NCBI RefSeq assembly: GCF_001468005.1
Contig: NZ_LNYY01000019.1
Location: forward strand, 342,445 to 406,444
DNA: 64,000 nt
Direction of reading: 5' to 3'
DNA from: Legionella steelei
Lineage (GTDB): Bacteria; Pseudomonadota; Gammaproteobacteria; Legionellales; Legionellaceae
Made by a program: the position numbers and the translations under genes. This document shows, piece after piece, positions 53,256 to 62,377 of the stretch. Within the stretch, counting starts at the first letter, position 1; every line of letters starts with the position of its first letter. The notes below the pieces were generated by a model. The model ran no database searches, was not told the DNA's origin, and was given only the letters and a program-made list of their open reading frames with translations.

Positions 53256-54680
53256 ATGAATCAGGACAAATCTATCAAATTATCCCAGAAAACAACGTAC
53301 CGACAAATACAAGTTCCTAGCACTGTTTTTAAAGCCTATGATATTAGAGGGATAATAGGTAAAGAATTATATGAGGACTCATTTTATAGTATTGGTTTGG
53401 CTTTAGGTTACTATTTAAGTAAATTACAACGTCAGAAAATTGTACTTGCTCGCGATGGTCGCATAACTAGTCCTGTTTTAGCTTTAGCCTTAAAACAAGG
53501 ATTGCTTGATAGTGGCATTGATGTTTTTGATATAGGCTTGGTCACCACACCAATGATGTATTTTGCAACACATACTAAAGGTATTGATTCTGGTGTAATG
53601 GTTACTGGAAGCCATAATCCAATTAACTATAACGGCATCAAAATAGTATTGTCTGGTAAGACTTTAATGCAAGAAGATATTCGTATTTTATACACCATGA
53701 TTGCTGAGGGTAAGCGAGTTAATGGATGTGGTAAAGAAATAGAGCTAGATATCATGGAAGAGTATACAAAACGTATTGTAAGTGACATACAAATAAAGCG
53801 TTCATTGAAAATTATTGTGGACTGTGGGAATGGCACTGCAGGACTAGTCGCCCCGCAAGTGCTTGAAAAATTAGGTTGTGAAGTCATTCCGCTATATTGT
53901 GATGTAGACGGTCGTTTTCCAAATCATCATCCTGATCCAACAATAGAAGACAATTTAGTTGATTTAAAAAATGAAGTTATTGCGCAAAAGGCCGACCTTG
54001 GTTTTGCTTTTGATGGTGATGCCGATAGACTTGGTTTAGTGACTAATACTGGCGAAACGATATATCCCGATCGTTTGATGATGCTATATGCTCGTGAACT
54101 CTTAACCAGATGTCCTGGTAGCGTTATAGTTTTTGATGTTAAGTGTTCCAATAATTTGGCGGCAGTGATTAAAGATGCAGGGGGAATAGCTAAAATGTGT
54201 CCTACTGGACACTCTATAGTGAAGGATGTGATGAAAAAAGAAGGGGCTATCCTGGCCGGTGAAATGAGTGGGCATTTGTTTTTTAAGAATCGTTGGTATG
54301 GATTTGACGATGCGCTTTACAGTGCCTGTCGTTTGCTGGAAATCATTACCTCATCTAATCTAACAGCAAGTGATCAATTTAAATTAATTCCTAAAAGTGT
54401 CGGTACATCTGAGCTAAAAATTGCTATGCCCGATGAGAAAAAATTTGTGTTTATGCACCGTTTTAGGGAGAAAGCACAGTTTCCTCAAGCACAAATTATT
54501 ACTATTGATGGAGTACGCGTTGAATTTGCTACAGGTTGGGGCATACTACGTGCTTCTAATACCACTCCATGCTTGGTGGCTCGCTTTGAGGCGGTAGATA
54601 AAGAAAGTTTGCTCCACATTCAGCAACTATTTAAAACACAAATCCTCTTATTAGAACCGAAACTGGCGCTGCCATTTTAG
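53256..54680 (+). CDS. phosphomannomutase/phosphoglucomutase (AlgC/ManB type)
   Basis: 474 residues, GGGAG before the ATG. All four domains of the alpha-D-phosphohexomutase family are seen: FKAYDIRGI, phospho-Ser119 in VTGSHNPINYNG, metal loop FDGDADRLG, sugar-binding GEMSGHLFF, and phosphate-binding RASNTTPCL. It interconverts hexose 6-phosphate and 1-phosphate, feeding GDP-mannose or UDP-glucose synthesis. About 25 extra residues precede the usual start (a Lys/Gln-rich head). It follows the galU remnant and is part of the polysaccharide locus, convergent with the GT2 gene. Confidence 0.9.
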   Translation: MNQDKSIKLSQKTTYRQIQVPSTVFKAYDIRGIIGKELYEDSFYSIGLALGYYLSKLQRQKIVLARDGRITSPVLALALKQGLLDSGIDVFDIGLVTTPMMYFATHTKGIDSGVMVTGSHNPINYNGIKIVLSGKTLMQEDIRILYTMIAEGKRVNGCGKEIELDIMEEYTKRIVSDIQIKRSLKIIVDCGNGTAGLVAPQVLEKLGCEVIPLYCDVDGRFPNHHPDPTIEDNLVDLKNEVIAQKADLGFAFDGDADRLGLVTNTGETIYPDRLMMLYARELLTRCPGSVIVFDVKCSNNLAAVIKDAGGIAKMCPTGHSIVKDVMKKEGAILAGEMSGHLFFKNRWYGFDDALYSACRLLEIITSSNLTASDQFKLIPKSVGTSELKIAMPDEKKFVFMHRFREKAQFPQAQIITIDGVRVEFATGWGILRASNTTPCLVARFEAVDKESLLHIQQLFKTQILLLEPKLALPF

Positions 54681-54705
54681 TACCCATTACATCAATGCCA
54701 ATTGA

Positions 54706-56136
54706 TCATTTCCTTTTTTTGAACCAATCTACTACTTTTTTCTTGAACAAAGAGGTGTTTGCATTAGTTTTGGTAGTACGAATCCATACAAGCCCTCCTT
54801 CCCCTAGATACATACTAAACCCAATTGTGATAGGAACAAGCCAGAAAAACCACCAAAACATGGCAAAAATTGGATTCACTCGGAACATGTACCAAATTCG
54901 CGAGGACAGATTATCCAGCACTAGACTCGTTCGTTTCCACGTTTTGTAATAAAGGAATGATTGTTGAATAATACAAGCTGCAATGTTTATTATGCTAAGT
55001 ATGATCAACCACATGGGAAAGATGTTGCGATTGTGAATCCAGGCCAATAAGGCCCATACCCCCGTAGGTAGGCCAATTATATTAAACCATAGGCAGAGGC
55101 AGGGTAGAAAGTTCATCCATGCTAGAATTTTTTGACGTCTACTCATACCAAGGCGTGACAACGGCTCGGTTAGACTTTGAAAAAATCCGCAGATCCATCG
55201 CTTTCGTTGAGTAACCCCACCCATGAAAGTAAGGGGAACTTCTTCAATAACAGGTTTTTCAATGATTCCAAGTTTTTTTCCATTCATCCAAAATCGCATA
55301 CCGACTTCAGGATCTTCTATTGCCATCCAAGGATGAAATCCACCAAGATTGAGTAGATCTGATGCTTTATAATAAAGTGCTTTCCCTAACACCCAATAAG
55401 GGTGCTTTCCATTAGCAGATAAATGAGGATATTTTAGTCCATCCCATAACATATGATCAAATGCATGAAAACTTGAAGGCCATGTTTGATTCAGATTGCC
55501 TGCAATATTTGTAGCCTGTAATACGTCATAATGTCGAATGCCAACTGCAGCGTCAAGGAAATGATCTATAGGTAAGCACGTGTCTGCATCAACATAATTA
55601 ACGAGAAAATCTTCTTTCCCATCAAACTGCTGGGCAATGTGATAAAAAGCATAAATGAGCTGGCGGGTCTTTTTAGGTGGGAGATTAGTGACCCCAGCGT
55701 GTTTTCCTAGATGCCACCAGTACGCTTTTTCATTAGCACTCCAGTTGTCCCACACGATTTGCCAAGAAGGATCATCAGTAGGAGGTACCTCCATGATTTC
55801 TAAAAAAACAAATGTCTTTTGTAGATCCCTCAGTTTTTCTATCGTCTCAAAATCATTCGAATTAGGAATTGCAATAATGCGGTATCTATCTTTAGGATAA
55901 TACAGTTTCTCAAACGATTTCATTGTTGTATACATTGTTCCTTCTGGTTCTTTCAAAACCGGATAAAACAATACAATAAAAGGAAATTCATCCTCACGAG
56001 GGTCAATGGTTTCTTTCGTATCCACCCAATTCACGGGGCGGGAGTATAAATATAAATCCACAAGAAAAGAAAGCGAATAAATAATTTGTGCAAAAGCATA
56101 TAATGTTGTCAAAGCAATGAAGTAAGGTTCTGCCAT
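54706..56136 (-). CDS. processive family 2 glycosyltransferase (cellulose-synthase-like)
   Basis: 476 residues. An N-terminal membrane helix (FIALTTLYAFAQIIYSLSFLV) is followed by a cytoplasmic GT-A domain with the D,D,D,QxxRW set: YVDADT (Asp183, Asp185), Asp275 in AIEDPEVG and QRKRW at 310-314. Three to four C-terminal helices follow (CLWFNIIGLPTGVWALLAW, MWLIILSIINIAACII, FAMFWWFFWLVPITIGFSM). This is the plan of synthases that polymerise and extrude a beta-linked polysaccharide. It is shorter than BcsA and has no PilZ domain for c-di-GMP. It lies 59 bases downstream of the epimerase gene, in one operon. Confidence 0.88.
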   Translation of the reverse strand: MAEPYFIALTTLYAFAQIIYSLSFLVDLYLYSRPVNWVDTKETIDPREDEFPFIVLFYPVLKEPEGTMYTTMKSFEKLYYPKDRYRIIAIPNSNDFETIEKLRDLQKTFVFLEIMEVPPTDDPSWQIVWDNWSANEKAYWWHLGKHAGVTNLPPKKTRQLIYAFYHIAQQFDGKEDFLVNYVDADTCLPIDHFLDAAVGIRHYDVLQATNIAGNLNQTWPSSFHAFDHMLWDGLKYPHLSANGKHPYWVLGKALYYKASDLLNLGGFHPWMAIEDPEVGMRFWMNGKKLGIIEKPVIEEVPLTFMGGVTQRKRWICGFFQSLTEPLSRLGMSRRQKILAWMNFLPCLCLWFNIIGLPTGVWALLAWIHNRNIFPMWLIILSIINIAACIIQQSFLYYKTWKRTSLVLDNLSSRIWYMFRVNPIFAMFWWFFWLVPITIGFSMYLGEGGLVWIRTTKTNANTSLFKKKVVDWFKKRK

Positions 56137-56195
56137 AACTATTTCCCCGCCACTATTGATGAATCAAAAGAGTTTTTTACCAATGGTCCTAGAAC

Positions 56196-57266
56196 TTATT
56201 TTACCCAGTTGATTAATTCCATCATTCCTTCTGTAAGATTTTTTTGAGGTTTAAAACCATAAACTCGCTCAATTTTTTTGATATCTGCAAAACAATGCCG
56301 AATATCCCCAACCCTATATTCATTTGAAATTACAGGCGCAATTTTTTTATTCATTAGGCTTGCAAGCGTTTCCGCAACCTGCTGGATGCTCACAGCAGAA
56401 CCGCTTCCCACATTAAAAACATCATATACTTCTTTTTCATTCTCTAAGACACAAGCAAATGCATTGGCGACATCGCTAACATGCACAAAATCACGCTGTT
56501 GCTTCCCATCTTCAAACACTAAAGGGGGTAAATCCTTCAGCAAGCGAGCAATAAAGATAGCTCCCACTCCTGTATATGGATTGCTCAAGGCTTGACGAGA
56601 ACCATAGGTATTAAAAAGTCTAAGGGCGACAGTAGGGATATTAAGGGCTCTTCCCACAACGAGGAACATCTCTTCGTGATCCCGTTTATTAATTGCATAA
56701 ATTGACGCTGGCATTAATGGTTTTTCTTCTGTGGTAGGAATAGGAATTAGGATCTCACCATCGTGATACAGTTCCCATTTTTTTTCTTTGAGCTGTTTAT
56801 TGTTCCTAAGACTTGGCGCAAATGTCAGAGGGCCTGCGGCTGTTCGATATTGTCCTTCACCATAAATAGACATAGATGATGCAGTTACAATCTTTTTGAC
56901 TGAATGATTTCCCTTTGAAAGCACTTGAAGCATAACTGCTGCTGACATAGTATTGTTTTTAGTATAGTCAACAATATTAGCCATACTTTGCCCCACACCA
57001 ACAGAAGCAGCTAAATGAACAAGGTGGGTTATTCCCTTTAAATTCTTTTCAAATTGGTCTTCTGAAGAAAGGTCGCCTTTTATTCGTCGAGCACGTTTAT
57101 TTAAGTAAATAGGCCATCCTTCTGAATCCTTTTCTTCATCATGATGAACTTGATCCACTAAACAATCCAAAATTGTAACTTCATATCCTCGATCAAGAAG
57201 CCGGTCCACAAGATGAGATCCAATAAAGCCTGCACCACCGGTGACTAATACGTGACCCTTTCCCAT
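56196..57266 (-). CDS. NAD-dependent sugar-nucleotide epimerase/dehydratase
   Basis: 356 residues, extended SDR. It has TGGAGFIGSHLVDRLL (NAD loop), HLAASVGVGQS, Ser in TASSMSIYG, YAINKRDHE (YxxxK), RLFNTYGSRQ, RDFVHVSDVANA and a complete sugar-binding half. It is of the UDP-glucose/UDP-glucuronate 4-epimerase type; the insert between SIYG and YAINK (about 45 residues, with YHDGEILIPIP) is unusually long and may widen the active site. It is 20 bases downstream of the TPR-barrel gene and 59 before the synthase, so the three are co-transcribed. The exact sugar is not readable. Confidence 0.88.
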   Translation of the reverse strand: MGKGHVLVTGGAGFIGSHLVDRLLDRGYEVTILDCLVDQVHHDEEKDSEGWPIYLNKRARRIKGDLSSEDQFEKNLKGITHLVHLAASVGVGQSMANIVDYTKNNTMSAAVMLQVLSKGNHSVKKIVTASSMSIYGEGQYRTAAGPLTFAPSLRNNKQLKEKKWELYHDGEILIPIPTTEEKPLMPASIYAINKRDHEEMFLVVGRALNIPTVALRLFNTYGSRQALSNPYTGVGAIFIARLLKDLPPLVFEDGKQQRDFVHVSDVANAFACVLENEKEVYDVFNVGSGSAVSIQQVAETLASLMNKKIAPVISNEYRVGDIRHCFADIKKIERVYGFKPQKNLTEGMMELINWVK

Positions 57267-57286
57267 ATAAAAATGTCTCCATCAGT

Positions 57287-59359
57287 TTATACTTTATAAA
57301 TAAATGAAAGGCTTGCAGCCTTTGCCCAAAAAGACCCACCGTTGCGACTTGTTCTAAAAATGCTGTTATTTTGATTATAATATTGTGCGCCCAATCTCAT
57401 TCCCAAATGGGTGATGATTTTATAATCCATATATCCGGCTACTGCATTTCCATAACTAGAATTTTGTGGAAAAAAGGACAATCCATCTTCAATCCCCATC
57501 CGTAATTTTGATGTGACAAAATGTTCTATTCGCACTTTCCCTGTATGAACCTGAAAATCTATCGGGTCATAATATGCTGATTGACTGTGATTGTTTTGAG
57601 TAAATATCGGGGCAGGGTTGGAATAATTGAGGTAAAAGAAATCGTATATAATTCTTACCTCAGGAATATTTATCAGTTTATAGTTCGCTTCAAAACTTGC
57701 TTGAGTTCGGTTATTGCCGTCAGAGTATTTACCATAAATCCCTTTGCCCCATAAAGATAAATTTTGTGTCGGCTGATAATACATTGTACCACTATAATCA
57801 TCGGTTCGTATATTTAAACCAACCGCACCAATCGCTACAATATAATTGTAAATTTGGATACTAAAAGGAGGTTCGGTGTCGATGATGTCAGAATGGTTGA
57901 ACGTTATAGTTGCATTCAGAGTTTCTGACCAAGAATATTTCAATGCTACATTGCCATTAAGATTATTAAAGCCATTGTTATAAACTTTGTCGGAAATTCC
58001 CGCAAACAGCTGCCAATGCTCTGTAAATAGTTTTGACCCTTGCAATTGCACCATATTTCTAGAAACACTATCGAATCCATTTTGCTCGAATCCTGAATAA
58101 ACTTCTGAAAGATTTAGCCTGGTATTGGTCATTGCATAAAAATCAGCAGCTACACCAACATCTTGGCGGCGAAAAGTATTTGAACTATCATAAAAGTCCG
58201 CACTGATTGGTATCATAGGAGACTGATAGTAATCGACCAGCTGCTGCTGCAAAAATGGGCGCTCCCAATTATAAACTTCTTGCCAACGATCGTAGGCAAC
58301 TCGGTTGCCTTCATATTCATGTGCTGCAGCCGTAGACGATAAAACACCCCATAACGCATCGCTGTTGTAAGGATACTTCTGTAAAACTTTTTGATAATAA
58401 ATATTTGCCCGCATGTATTGCCCACATTTGCGATAAACATCACCCATTCCCAACAAGTAGCCAGAACTGCGTTTATCCGATATATCCGATAGCAAATAGA
58501 ATGCGGTATCACAATTTCCTTTTTGAGCTTCTAATTTCGCCAAAGCTTCTTTTGCTTCGGGACTTGGATAATCATCTAGGGATTGGGTTAACATTTTATA
58601 TGCAGCATCATATTGCCCAAGCTCAACTAATTTGCTGCCCCATTCATAAGAGAGAAATGCATTGTGTGGAAATCGTTGCATAAGCTGCTGATATTGAGCT
58701 GCTGCCAGAGCATATTGCTTATTCTTAAACAATGTTCTGGCAAATTCTAGCCGAGTAAAATTATCAGTTTTTTTGTTGGCTATTAAGGTTCTACCGAGCG
58801 CGATCGCATGATTATATTCATTATGGTATATGTAATTATTAAACAAATCTTTTTGTAGTGCTAAATTATTTGGATCGCGTGCCAGCTTTTGTTTCAGTTC
58901 ATAAATTTTTAATTCATTTTCTGTATTGGCCAGCAGAGGAGCTTTAATGAAAGCATTGGTATAGTTACTATTTAGCCAGCGAGAAGAGTAAAAGTGTTTG
59001 AAATCTCTTTGAGATTCGGCAAGATTTCCCAAATAAAATTCATCCCAAGCTAAGCCCTGATACATATTAGTTCCTTGGGGGTGGTTCAATGCTTTCTGGA
59101 AAGCCACGGTGGCTTGCTCCGTAAAGCCAAATAGATGTAAAAACCAAGCATCATGGGTTAAATAACCAGGATTTTTAGGGTCGAGGGCCGATGCGTTTCG
59201 GAAAGCATTTCTAGCTTCAAATGCATATAAGGCTTGCTCATAATTGACCCCCTTGAGGTAGGACTTATATGCAATTGCTTTTGCATTGTCGGCAAAAACA
59301 GCACTTGATACTAAATGGAATACAAAAAAGGAGAGTTGTTTTTTAAAAGCTCCATGCAT
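57287..59359 (-). CDS. TPR plus outer-membrane beta-barrel polysaccharide exporter
   Basis: 690 residues: signal peptide (LSFFVFHLVSSAVFA), about ten TPR repeats from residue 30 to 370 (ALYAFEARNAFRNASALDP, ATVAFQKALNHP, ALAAAQYQQLMQRFPHN, ANIYYQKVLQKYP), then about 300 residues of amphipathic strands. These are rich in Tyr and Asn and end SLSFIYKV, an outer-membrane barrel. This two-part plan is that of BcsC and PgaA, which carry a newly made polysaccharide through the periplasm and outer membrane. It is the first gene of the operon with the epimerase and synthase. Specificity is inferred from these partners. Confidence 0.85.
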   Translation of the reverse strand: MHGAFKKQLSFFVFHLVSSAVFADNAKAIAYKSYLKGVNYEQALYAFEARNAFRNASALDPKNPGYLTHDAWFLHLFGFTEQATVAFQKALNHPQGTNMYQGLAWDEFYLGNLAESQRDFKHFYSSRWLNSNYTNAFIKAPLLANTENELKIYELKQKLARDPNNLALQKDLFNNYIYHNEYNHAIALGRTLIANKKTDNFTRLEFARTLFKNKQYALAAAQYQQLMQRFPHNAFLSYEWGSKLVELGQYDAAYKMLTQSLDDYPSPEAKEALAKLEAQKGNCDTAFYLLSDISDKRSSGYLLGMGDVYRKCGQYMRANIYYQKVLQKYPYNSDALWGVLSSTAAAHEYEGNRVAYDRWQEVYNWERPFLQQQLVDYYQSPMIPISADFYDSSNTFRRQDVGVAADFYAMTNTRLNLSEVYSGFEQNGFDSVSRNMVQLQGSKLFTEHWQLFAGISDKVYNNGFNNLNGNVALKYSWSETLNATITFNHSDIIDTEPPFSIQIYNYIVAIGAVGLNIRTDDYSGTMYYQPTQNLSLWGKGIYGKYSDGNNRTQASFEANYKLINIPEVRIIYDFFYLNYSNPAPIFTQNNHSQSAYYDPIDFQVHTGKVRIEHFVTSKLRMGIEDGLSFFPQNSSYGNAVAGYMDYKIITHLGMRLGAQYYNQNNSIFRTSRNGGSFWAKAASLSFIYKV

Positions 59360-59527
59360 AATATATATACCTTGTGGTAAGTTCTTATCGTCTAGCTATG
59401 CATTCAACCCACGGTCTTAATGCCAGTTTGATAATTTCTCTCATTCCATCCGAATCCTCTTTAATCAATTACTATATTTCAATAGGCCGATTATCTCAAT
59501 CATACTATATTAAAATTAATCATGAAT

Positions 59528-60484
59528 TCAATTATGTAAAGAAAGTTTATTGGCAAAATATTCTATTGTACGTTTTAACCCATCTCGCAAATCAACTTGT
59601 GGCTGCCAATTTAACTTGGTTTTTGCCAATGTAATATCCGGTCGTCGTTGCTTTGGATCATCAATCGGCAAACTGTGAAATACCGTATGAGTCGTTCCAC
59701 CAACTAATTCGATAATAATTTTCGCTAATTCCATAATCGTAAATTCATTAGGGTTCCCAAGGTTAATTGGCCCAGAACACTCTTTATCGGTAGCCATTAA
59801 TTTGATCAATCCATCTACTAAATCGCTGATATAGCAAAAACTGCGTGTTTGATTGCCTGTCCCATAGACACTGAGATCCTGGTTTTGTAATGCCTGAATG
59901 ACAAAATTACTGACCACTCGTCCATCATTTGCTTGCATTTTTGGACCATAAGTATTGAAAATCCGGGCAATTTTCACCTCTAGACCATATTTATGTAGAT
60001 AATTTGTAAAAATAGTTTCAGCACAACGCTTGCCTTCATCATAGCAAGCGCGAGGTCCAATGGGATTCACATTGCCCCAGTAAGATTCTGGTTGTGGATG
60101 TATGGTTGGATCACCATAGACTTCTGATGTGGAAGTTTGCAAAATTTTCGCTCTATTCTTTCTAGCCAATTCCAACAAATTGAAAGCGCCAAGAACCGAG
60201 GTTTTAATAGTAAAAAGTGGATCCTTTTGATACTGGATGGGTGATGCAGGACAAGCAATATTATAAATTTCATCGATATTTTTTAAATCAAGCGGCGTAC
60301 AAATATCATGCTCAATAACAGTAAAGTTCTTATTTTCTTGCATAGGAGCAATATTTTCCAATGTACCAGTAAAAAAATTGTCTAAACAGATCACTTTGTA
60401 ATTTTGTTCAAGCAGTGCCTCACACAAGTTTGTGCCAATAAAACCAGCACCTCCGGCGACTAATACAGTTTTTACTGTTTTCAT
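59528..60484 (-). CDS. UDP-glucuronate decarboxylase (UDP-xylose synthase)
   Basis: 318 residues from ATG 60484, preceded by GGAG (an ATG 15 bases upstream would place GGAG inside the gene). Features are VAGGAGFIGTNLCEALL, LDNFFTG, the hallmark ACPASPIQYQKDP, TSTSEVYGDP, ACYDEGKR (YxxxK) and RIFNTYGPKM. This set is specific to UXS enzymes, which turn UDP-glucuronate into UDP-xylose in the cytoplasm. The UDP-glucose dehydrogenase that makes its substrate is divergently encoded next to it. It points to xylose or a related sugar in the polymer. Confidence 0.92.
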   Translation of the reverse strand: MKTVKTVLVAGGAGFIGTNLCEALLEQNYKVICLDNFFTGTLENIAPMQENKNFTVIEHDICTPLDLKNIDEIYNIACPASPIQYQKDPLFTIKTSVLGAFNLLELARKNRAKILQTSTSEVYGDPTIHPQPESYWGNVNPIGPRACYDEGKRCAETIFTNYLHKYGLEVKIARIFNTYGPKMQANDGRVVSNFVIQALQNQDLSVYGTGNQTRSFCYISDLVDGLIKLMATDKECSGPINLGNPNEFTIMELAKIIIELVGGTTHTVFHSLPIDDPKQRRPDITLAKTKLNWQPQVDLRDGLKRTIEYFANKLSLHN

Positions 60485-60777
60485 AAGATTGTGCTCCATG
60501 CCTAAAGTGTTTTTCTGAATAAGAAATTGTCATGCGGTTGATAAATCCCTTTTCATTTGAATCTTTCATTGACTTAAATTTATACTATAATTGCTATTGT
60601 ATCAACTAACTATACATTGTTATCCATTTCCTCACTCGCTTTCAACCAAGGAAGTGAGGAACGAGCGAGGTTGGTCCCTGGTGGCCTTAGGAGCATATGT
60701 TTTGCTGTATAAGACATGCGAAAAGGCGTCAGTTATTTGTGGTAGCGCTATTTTTGAACCTCAAGGGGAGCTCAAAA

Positions 60778-60912
60778 ATGAGCGGATTAGGATTGTCCTG
60801 GGACTGCCGGAGTTATATTTGTTGCTTGTATTGTTCCTTCTGGGGTTGGATGTTTTGGAAGGCTCTCAAAAACTGGCGACGCGCTTGTGGGAGACCTTTT
60901 AAGCATGAATAA
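60778..60912 (+). CDS. 44-residue Cys/Trp-rich small membrane peptide
   Basis: The frame MSGLGLSWDCRSYICCLYCSF to KALKNWRRACGRPFKHE has the best ribosome site in the region (AGGGGAG seven bases before the ATG). It overlaps the start of the ugd gene by eight bases, so it could couple ugd translation. A hydrophobic Cys-rich core is followed by a basic tail. No family is recognised. The rest of the 60485-60777 gap holds no other supported feature. Confidence 0.35.
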   Translation: MSGLGLSWDCRSYICCLYCSFWGWMFWKALKNWRRACGRPFKHE

Positions 60913-62275
60913 AATCACCGTTCACGGAATTGGATATGTGGGACTGGTTTTAGGGAGCGGATTGGCTGAACTTGGTAATCAAGTAATTTGTCTTGATACC
61001 GATGAAAAGAAAATTGAACAACTCAATGAAGGCATTGTGTCGTTCTTTGAGCCAGGGCTGGAAGAATTGCTGAAGAAAAATTTAGCGAATAATCGTATCT
61101 CATTCACTACTGATCCCGTCAAAGCGGTGCAACATGGAGATTATCAATTTATCACCGTGGGTACACCTCCTGCTGAGGCTGGTTCTGCCGATTTATCTTA
61201 CGTTTTTGCAGCGAGCAAAAATATTGGTCAATTTATTGACAAAGACTGTATCGTCATCACGAAATCAACCATTCCTATAGGCACAACACATAAAGTAAAA
61301 GCCATTATTGACACCGAATTAGCTGAGAGAAAATCAAATATAAAAGTAGGAATTGCTTTTAATCCTGAGTTCTTACAGGAAGGGAATGCTGTTCATAATT
61401 TTATGTATCCTAATCGCATTATCATTGGCTCTGAAGATCCTGATATTATTCATAAAATGAAAGAGTTATTTAAAGCAACACTAACTTCTGATAAGCAATT
61501 TATTACCATGAGCACCTGTTCTGCTGAACTCGTTAAATATGCCTCTAACACTTTCCTAGCATTGAAAATAAGCTTTATTAATGAAATCGCTAACATTGCT
61601 GACTATATGGGTGCAAATATCAATAGTATAAAAGAAGGAATGGGGGCGGATGAACGTATTAATCCTTTTTTTCTTAGTGCTGGCGGTGGTTATGGAGGAT
61701 CCTGTTTTTCCAAAGATATTAAAGCACTGTTAAAAGCTGAAAAAAGAATTCATTATTCTTTTCCAATACTAAATGCAATCGAGCGAGTAAATGAACGGCA
61801 AAAACATGTCTTATTTTACAAAGTGTTTCGATATTTTAATGAGTATTTGTATGATAAAACGATTGCTGTATGGGGGCTGGCATTTAAGCCCAATTCCTCT
61901 GATATGCGTGATGCCGTCAGCATTACCTTATTACAAGAATTATGGCAGCACGGCGCCAAGGTTAGAGCTTATGATCCAGCTGCCATGCCTGAAGCTAGAG
62001 CCTTATTTGGGACACGGGACGATTTAATTTTCTGCACGAGCAAAGAAGATGCCTTGATAGGTGTGGATGCGCTAATAATTGTTACTGAATGGGAGGACTT
62101 CTTAAACCCTGATTTTCAACTAATAAAAAAATCGTTAAAATATCCTGTTATTTTTGATGGTAGAAATATATATAATCGTGAGTATCTAACAAGTTTAGGT
62201 ATCGAGTATTTAAGTATTGGCAGAGGTACTTGTCGAATCTGTGAGGAAACAAAAAAACACGCCTCCTCTAACTAA
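60905..62275 (+). CDS. ugd: UDP-glucose 6-dehydrogenase
   Basis: 456 residues from ATG 60905 (MNKITVHGIGYVGLVLGSGLA, the NAD loop G-x-G-Y-V-G-L). Conserved blocks follow: VGTPP, STIPIGT, NPEFLQEG, the helix AELVKYASNTFLALKISFINE, catalytic Cys267 in GGSCFSKD, and AFKPNSSDMRD. It oxidises UDP-glucose to UDP-glucuronate with two NAD+. A frame extension to GTG 60887 is possible. It provides the substrate of the neighbouring divergent UXS enzyme. Confidence 0.93.
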   Translation: MNKITVHGIGYVGLVLGSGLAELGNQVICLDTDEKKIEQLNEGIVSFFEPGLEELLKKNLANNRISFTTDPVKAVQHGDYQFITVGTPPAEAGSADLSYVFAASKNIGQFIDKDCIVITKSTIPIGTTHKVKAIIDTELAERKSNIKVGIAFNPEFLQEGNAVHNFMYPNRIIIGSEDPDIIHKMKELFKATLTSDKQFITMSTCSAELVKYASNTFLALKISFINEIANIADYMGANINSIKEGMGADERINPFFLSAGGGYGGSCFSKDIKALLKAEKRIHYSFPILNAIERVNERQKHVLFYKVFRYFNEYLYDKTIAVWGLAFKPNSSDMRDAVSITLLQELWQHGAKVRAYDPAAMPEARALFGTRDDLIFCTSKEDALIGVDALIIVTEWEDFLNPDFQLIKKSLKYPVIFDGRNIYNREYLTSLGIEYLSIGRGTCRICEETKKHASSN

Positions 62276-62377
62276 CTTCATAAACAGTTGAGCTGTGAGA
62301 GATGGCGCAAGCCATCGTAAGAACTGGTGAGGTTTATAGCTAATGGTATTGGACTCACACTCAAATAATGGGCTATA

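Noticed and set aside
60591-60902. 103-codon plus-strand frame before ugd
   Set aside because: No ribosome site and low-complexity hydrophobic content; the shorter frame at 60778 has a far better start signal.
51504-62275. classic cellulose (bcs) operon
   Set aside because: No bcsB, no PilZ domain, GH5 in place of GH8, and UDP-xylose enzymes present; only the general plan agrees.
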